Positions 58,216 to 64,000 of a stretch of 64,000 bases of DNA are shown in pieces; positions within the stretch are counted from its first letter, which is position 1, and each line of letters opens with the position of its first letter. Source of the stretch: Clonostachys chloroleuca (Eukaryota > Ascomycota > Sordariomycetes > Hypocreales > Bionectriaceae); contig JBANAY010000003.1 in NCBI GenBank assembly GCA_037952775.1, positions 19,592,001 to 19,656,000 of the forward strand, given 5' to 3'. The notes under the pieces are model-generated. The model had not been told where the DNA came from and ran no database searches. It was given only the letters and a program-made list of their open reading frames with translations. The position numbers and the translations under genes are program-made.

Positions 58216-59400
58216 ATAGAAGGTTATAGTATAGATTATATAATTTATATATATAGCTTCCTAGTTCTTATTTTAAAATTAAATTTCTAGGAGGTATAGA
58301 TACTTATTAGGTTAACTTCTTATTCCTCTTAGATATTTCTATCTTATCTATCTTAGTTATATAGATTATATTCCTTTCTTAGAGTATTTATAGTATTAGT
58401 ACTATATATCCTTAAGACTTTCTATATTACTCCTATAATTAGAATATCTAGAAGTTTAAATTAAAAGTATTTATAAGGAATTATTAATTCTTTAGCTATT
58501 TTAATAAGTTCTCTAGCTCCTATATATTATTAAAAGCTACTTTAAATATATTATTTATAGAGCTAGTATATATACTATTATATTATAGAATATATTTTAA
58601 CTCCTTAGTAATACTATTATTTAGAAGTATAAACTTTTTTATTAATTAGTTCCTAAAGTTATATATAAACTTACCTAGTAAGTTATTACTATATAGCTTA
58701 GTATATTTATAGTAGTATATATAATATACTATATATATATTAGTAAGTTCTTAAGTAATTATCTAGACTACTAAAGTTAGATAGTTTATCTAATTAATAT
58801 TATTTATATAGATCTATTGAAATTACAGTAGCCTATAAGATATATTAAGCCTTAAGACCGCTATAAATAGCAGCAGTAGAAAAATTTAGCTTCTAACTTA
58901 TAGTAAATACTCCTCTATAACTTAGTTAAATTTTATACTAGAAAGTTAGTTTATAGTATATTTTATACTATAAAAGAATCTTATTTTAGTAAGAGGAATT
59001 AGAAAAATATACTAATTTCTCTTATAGGTCTACTAATTAAAAACTACTCTAAAACCTACTATAGTAGCTTCCCGAGCTACTTTTAATTTTCTATAAAATT
59101 TATTACTATAGGAAATCTAAAAAATTAACTTATAACTACCAAACTATAAGATAGATATATATAACCTTTTTAAGACCTACTTTTATCTGAAAGAGCTAGT
59201 TAAGCTGATCAGTTAAGTATAGATATTAGATATCTTATCTTTAAAGCTGAAGGAGATATCTAAGATCTAAGATCTAGTCTAGGGTAGGTAGATTATAGGG
59301 TAGCTTGGGTATAGATTAGGCTACTAGAAGTTACTCAGATTTTTCCTGAATTTTCTAGACCCTTATTTAGGCTAATATAGCCTAATAACCTATAAATAAC

Positions 59401-59720
59401 GCTGCTGACGCTCCTAGCCCTAAAGAGGAACTGGAGCCCGCTAAGCCGTAGCGGTCATAGCGGCCTGTAGCCACTGACCCACAGTGGCTGCAACCGCTAT
59501 TGGCTAGTGATCGTAGTCGCTATCGGATAGCGGTCTCAATCGCTATTGGCTAGCTGTTACAGGGGATAGCGATCGCTAACAGTTAGTGGCTGTGATCGCT
59601 AACAGTCAGTGGCTACGATCGCTAACAGTTAGTGGTTGCGACCGCTAGAGGTTAGTGGTTGCAACCGCTAACTTATAGCGATACGGTCACTAACTTATAG
59701 TGGCTATAGTCTCTCAATTC
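59401..59720. repeat. GC-rich island with 23-bp quasi-palindromic repeats
   Basis: Inside the AT-rich block, this island contains CG, CA and TG freely. Five to six units of 22-23 bp (agttagtggctgtgatcgct + aac) run from 59581 to about 59710, and looser inverted copies of the same core (GCGGTTGCAACCGC type) fill 59440-59570. Confidence 0.8.
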
Positions 59721-60337
59721 AACAAGATCTTTATTAGCTTAGTTATATTAAAAACCTCTTCTACTTTATTATAATTAAAGGAGGTTAGTATAAGTATAGT
59801 TTATACTAGTAGTATTATTATACTTACTTAAGAGATAGGTTTTAAAATATATATATATTTTTATAATAGGGAAATATAGAGTTTTACTCTTATTAGAGAG
59901 ATTAGAATCTCTATTTAAGAGAATTCTAATAGATTATAGGAAATAGAATAATAATAAGGGAAAAATATAAAAAATTATTTTATTTCCTTCTAGAGTTAGA
60001 AAAAGAAAAGTATTCTATAAGAGTAAACTCTTAAGATTAAGTAGTTAGAGAAGGAAATAATCTTATTAATTACTCTTATTTATATTAATAGGAAGATATA
60101 TATAATATAATACTCTTTAGAGGTATTTCTAGTACTAATAGTATTATTAGAGAAATAAGTAATCTCTAAAGTAATTATTTAGAATATATAAAAGATAATA
60201 GTATTATTATATTATATATTATATATAGTTCTATAGTATAAAACTAGTACTTATAGAAGAACTATATTTCCCTAAATACTTAGAAAATTCTATCTCTTCT
60301 TCTTTACTACTCTATAGCTACTATATAACTACTAATT

Positions 60338-60538
60338 AGTATTAGAAAGCTTTTCTAAAGTATATACTATAGAGTAAATAGATTAAAAAGTAATTAATTA
60401 AGTTACTATTCTAGCTATAGAAGTAAACTAGTTATAAATATAGTTCTAGAGTAGTTCTAACTAAATAAACTGCTCTACTTCTAGCTTCTAGCTAGTAACT
60501 ACTAGTTAGTAGTATTTAGTATACTAATAATAGTATTT
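60338..60538 (+). repeat. Right copy of the terminal direct repeat (LTR part)
   Basis: Partner of 51903-52097 in the same orientation, 8.4 kb away. It keeps a few more C and G (gttctagagtagttctaact), so it was hit slightly less. Confidence 0.85.
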
Positions 60539-60741
60539 AGAATTATAATAAATCAGTTATTACTATAAAATATTAAAAAAAAAGTTATTATAGATATTTA
60601 ATTATAATTATTAGTTTTAACTATATAGCTTAATTATAAACCCTCCCTTTAACTAATACTGATATTATAATCACGGACCCACCAGGTCTTTTAGTTGTAA
60701 TATTATTGGTCGGAAATTTCCACCCGCACTTATTATATATC

Positions 60742-60813
60742 TTATAATATGCCTTACAGTATACCTTACAATATGCCTTACAGTATACCTTGTAGTATAC
60801 CTTACAGTATACC
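60742..60813. repeat. Six 12-bp tandem repeats
   Basis: Units of ttacagtatacc, with variants ttacaatatgcc and ttgtagtatacc, directly at the edge between the AT-rich block and the HET gene. They lie about 190-260 bases before the HET start codon. Confidence 0.9.
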
Positions 60814-61005
60814 TAGCAGTCAGCCAGTAATATGTATATCATAGGGCAGTACCATTGGGTATCAATTCCGCCCTTTCTTTATTTCTTGTTTTTATTTGTC
60901 TAAAATTTCTGATCTGAATCAAGGCCCGATCATCCAAACAACGGCCCAATTCTTAACTTAAAAGTCTCGAATAGCCTGATTGCTCAACTTGTGTTGTTTC
61001 TTCAG

Positions 61006-63289
61006 ATGGCAGATCCTGCTGATGTGTTTCCAGCAGACACAATGTCCCGCCAGCAGTGCCCATGTGACCAACCACAATACCATCGAGACTTGTTGCAAAA
61101 CTCTTGTCAACTTTTGGGAAAGAAAGAACTGCAAGAGTTAAAAGTCTCCATTGATGCAAGCCGAATTTCGCATTGCTCTTCTGAGGGTTGTTACCTATGC
61201 TCAATTCTATGCTCGAAACCTGTACTCGGTATTGGTCAATCTGAAAGCCCTTCGGGGTCTCGTGATCACAAGATACACGTGAAAATCGGCATCACCGAAT
61301 ATAGCGCTTTGTCAGTTTGTCACCAAAACATTGTGCTCTCTTGTTACCGAGACGAGTCATTGGGCGGGGTTTATCTACGACTTTTACCACGAGGTATGCT
61401 GGGTTCATAGTTGCAGCTTAGATTTAAGATGAGCTAACCTAACCAATTTGGTAGCCCTAACCGAGCCCGCTGCTCGCTCATTCGCATTCACTACCAAGAC
61501 TGCAGTCCAATCTGGCTGCTACGCTCAAGCACTGCCAGTGGAATTGGGTCAGGGAAAATTGGCAGAAATACAACAAGCCAAAATCTGGATAGAGAAATGC
61601 GAAAAGTCCCACGTTTTCTGCAGTGAGCGCACCCGGAAATCAGAGCATTGGAATCCAACGCGGTTGGTCGCAGTGGGGTCAAAAACGGATCCACCGCGAT
61701 TAGCCCATGAACTGCCTCATGTCGTTGAGTATCTTGCGCTGTCACACTGTTGGGGGGTTGGAGTGATCACATATATGCTTACCGAAGAAACGCAAGATCA
61801 TATGTTGAGAGCTATCCCTGTTGAACAGCTGACACAGACGGTTAACGACGCCTTGGAACTAACAAGAGCCCTTGGCTACGAATACCTCTGGATAGATTAT
61901 CTATGTATACTGCAAGATTCGAATGAGGATTGGAACAGAGAGGCTCGCATGATGCATAAGGTATACGCCCAAGCTACATGCACAATAGCAGCAAGCCATG
62001 CACCGGACGGTTCCTATGGACTATTCTCTCCGAGAAAATGGAATTCGATTATTCCAAAGGCTATTCAGAGCCAGCTAAATGGGCGCGACTTTCATCACAT
62101 TCCTTGTGATCGCACGATGTACGAAGAGATAACTCAGTCGCCCCTCAATAATAGAGCATGGACATACCAGGAAATGATACTCTCATCAAGAGTTCTTCAC
62201 TTCGGCCCCGAGCGAATCTTTTGGAGCTGTTCTACCCACAATCTTTCCTATAGTTTCCCACATTGGTCCCCTTTCAAGTTGTTTCACTATCCTCTTGGGT
62301 CTGATTCTCTGAATTCTTACACCACTATCCGCGCCAGGGCAATGCACAACTATTTTGAGGTCCAGGAGCAGAATGTAATGCACGGGTTCATCCCCAATGT
62401 ATATCCCCGTGTGTCACCAAACGATATCATACTTGACGAGACAGTGGGGAAGGGAAGATTTGAAAGCCTTGCAATTCAAAGGTCCCAATACGTGCCTGTG
62501 TCCTCCAGGCGCAATTACCATCGCCGTTTGTGGAACAATATTGTTAAGGAATATTCCCAACGCGAATTAACACGAGAGAGCGATAGGCCAATTGCAATAG
62601 CCGGAATTGCCAAGGAGATGGAATTGGTTTTCGGGTCTTCTGTCGTGTGTGGCCATCCCGTAGATGATCTCTACGCTAACTTGCTCTGGCGGCCAGGAGA
62701 ATCTACATGTGGAAGAAAAGACGGCATACCTTCTTGGTCTTGGCTTTCAGTTCTTGGAAGGGTTGAACCCTATCTAGACGGAACAGCCACTCTTGGTCCC
62801 AAAATTCTTATTGACAGATGCCAATTGGCAAAAGACTCTCTCGATCTCTCAACAGCTGTATTGAAACTCCGTGGGAGGATAGCCGAAGCATTTCTAGACC
62901 GGGATTCACTCATTTACCTGAAGCAGCCCGGCACAAATGATGCTGGCAAACAAAGGCTTCGTCGGTCTAGTATCTATGCCATGTGTGACTACCCCTCCGA
63001 AGTTTTCACGACTAGGCAGGATATTGTGCGGCAAGACCTTGTAGAGCTGTTTCTTCTACAGACAGGGGGCTATGGAAAAGCTTACGATGTGAATACCCCA
63101 GAAGCATGTGGGCTTATCCTCGAAAAGAGTGAACAATCTCAAACATTCAGCCGCTTGGGGATATTCTACGACAACGACATCAGTCAACTACTCAATGCCT
63201 TCGAACTGTTTGATAGCTCTCCCGAGAGTTCAGGCTGGGCCAGTACTCGAATTGGGCAGTGTAGAGTATACGAGGTTAACCTGGTCTGA
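61006..63289 (+). CDS. HET-domain protein (heterokaryon incompatibility type), 740 aa
   Basis: Two exons, 61006-61393 and 61455-63289, joined across a 61-nt intron (donor GTATGC, acceptor GGTAG, phase 1). The ATG at 61006 is the first in frame, just after a TTCTTCAG that could itself be a splice acceptor, so an upstream exon is possible. The N-terminal ~130 residues carry the Cys-rich lead (CSSEGCYLCSILC) common in this family. The three HET blocks are intact: YLALSHCWG; YLWIDYLCILQDSNEDWNRE...YAQATCTIAA; and NNRAWTYQEMILSSRVLHFG. The C-terminal half is the usual variable region and no NACHT, WD40 or ankyrin repeats follow. HET proteins trigger cell death on contact with non-self in filamentous ascomycetes; the partner is unknown. 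The gene sits between two RIP-mutated blocks and is itself undamaged. Confidence 0.94.
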
Positions 63290-63394
63290 GATCCATAAGA
63301 CCAGGCATCCACCGCCCAGAATGAGATATGTTAAGAAACGCTTGAGAACCCTAGAGTGAACAAGGGCCTTGGATGTGTTACCATCAGTCTTATA

Positions 63395-64000
63395 AAGGTT
63401 AGGGGGAGGTTTTATAGATATTAATTAATAACTCTTAATACTGTATTAACTATTGGATTTTATATATTAAATAGGGAAAAATTAAGTAATTATATTTATC
63501 TGAGTTCTATTAATCTAATACTTCTAGAGGGAATAAATATATAAATTAGTATATATTTTTTCTTTAGAACTAATATTCTTTTAATTTAGAAAAGAAAGTA
63601 TATTTATAATAAACTAATTTTAACTCTTACTAAGTATATTATATTATAGAATACCGAGGTTCTAATATTAACTGCTTATAGCTATACTAGAATATAATAA
63701 AGTAAGAGCTATTACTAATCTCTCTTATAATTAGTTTAATAATAAAAAATTAAGCTTATATTAAATTAGAGCTTATTTATTAATCTAGCTAAATTGAATA
63801 AATTAGCTATTTTTTTAATATTTATAGAAAATAATATTCTTTTTACCTTTTCTTATTTTTTACTTTTTAAAATCTCTTTTTTTAAAAGATAAGTTTTTTT
63901 ATTTATATTATAATAGCTATAATAGATTAATTAACTAGCTATATATATAAACTATTTAATTAAATAAGAATATATATAAAATTTAAAATCTTTTTTTTAT
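63395..64000. mobile_element. Start of a second AT-rich, RIP-like block
   Basis: Composition and dinucleotide bias match the 51.2-60.7 kb block (almost no CA, TG or CG). It runs off the window edge and its element type cannot be told. Confidence 0.7.

Larger units (their letters stand above)
51236..60690. mobile_element. RIP-mutated AT-rich block, probably a dead LTR retrotransposon
   Basis: About 9.4 kb made almost only of A and T. Over long stretches CA, TG and CG dinucleotides are nearly absent: remaining C stands mainly in CT or CC and G in AG or GG, while TA is very frequent. This is the footprint of repeat-induced point mutation (CpA to TpA on both strands), known from filamentous ascomycetes. 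No open frame longer than about 60 codons exists. A ~195-bp direct repeat near both ends points to an LTR element of roughly 8.6 kb. Homopolymers occur, including long T at ~52920 and C at ~53700. Two islands that escaped the mutation are listed separately. Confidence 0.85.

Noticed and set aside
51236..60690. Centromere or CRISPR-like array
   Set aside because: The block is explained by RIP on an element with terminal direct repeats; no spacer-repeat pattern exists, and one 9-kb block is no evidence for a centromere.

Overview
The window is a piece of a filamentous ascomycete (Pezizomycotina) chromosome. The genes are eukaryotic, with short 45-75 bp GT-AG introns. The families present are typical of these fungi: a non-reducing polyketide synthase, a HET-domain protein, a cutinase, a GH43 enzyme and a GPI-anchored wall protein. 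One extremely AT-rich block shows the dinucleotide signature of repeat-induced point mutation (RIP). Cutinase plus GH43 suggests a plant-associated life style; I cannot name the species.

Layout. 1-9.6 kb: a small unknown gene, an F-box-like gene, then a repeat-rich zone holding a broken repeat-containing gene, a DEAH-helicase pseudogene, degenerate tandem repeats and a tRNA-like hairpin. 9.6-16.8 kb: secreted or wall proteins, namely a GPI-anchored Thr/Cys-repeat protein, a GH43 glycosidase and a secreted precursor made of repeated cationic peptides separated by Lys-Arg (Kex2) sites. 16.8-31 kb: a gene-poor stretch with an uncharacterised nuclear-type protein, a small Cys-rich secreted protein, decayed gene pieces (one is a Rex3-like exonuclease fragment) and a cutinase with a minisatellite in its leader. 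31-34.5 kb: a duplicated 2EXR/F-box-like protein and an FSH1-type serine hydrolase. 35.8-50 kb: a putative biosynthetic cluster made of a three-repeat Myb factor, a 2575-residue NR-PKS (SAT-KS-AT-PT-ACP-CMeT-R) and a nine-exon Baeyer-Villiger-type monooxygenase, all on the minus strand. 51.2-60.7 kb: the RIP-mutated block, with a ~195 bp direct repeat near both ends (probable LTRs of a dead retrotransposon). 61-63.3 kb: a HET-domain gene. A second AT-rich block begins at about 63.4 kb.

How the genes may work together. The NR-PKS should make a C-methylated aromatic and release it reductively as an aldehyde. The monooxygenase could oxidise that product, the FSH1-type hydrolase resembles accessory hydrolases of other NR-PKS clusters, and the Myb factor is the only candidate local regulator.

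Caveat. Three otherwise well-formed genes each lack one base at a C/G run of 5-6, which looks more like a consensus-sequence error than three independent mutations. Exon limits below were worked out by hand from splice consensus and reading phase.
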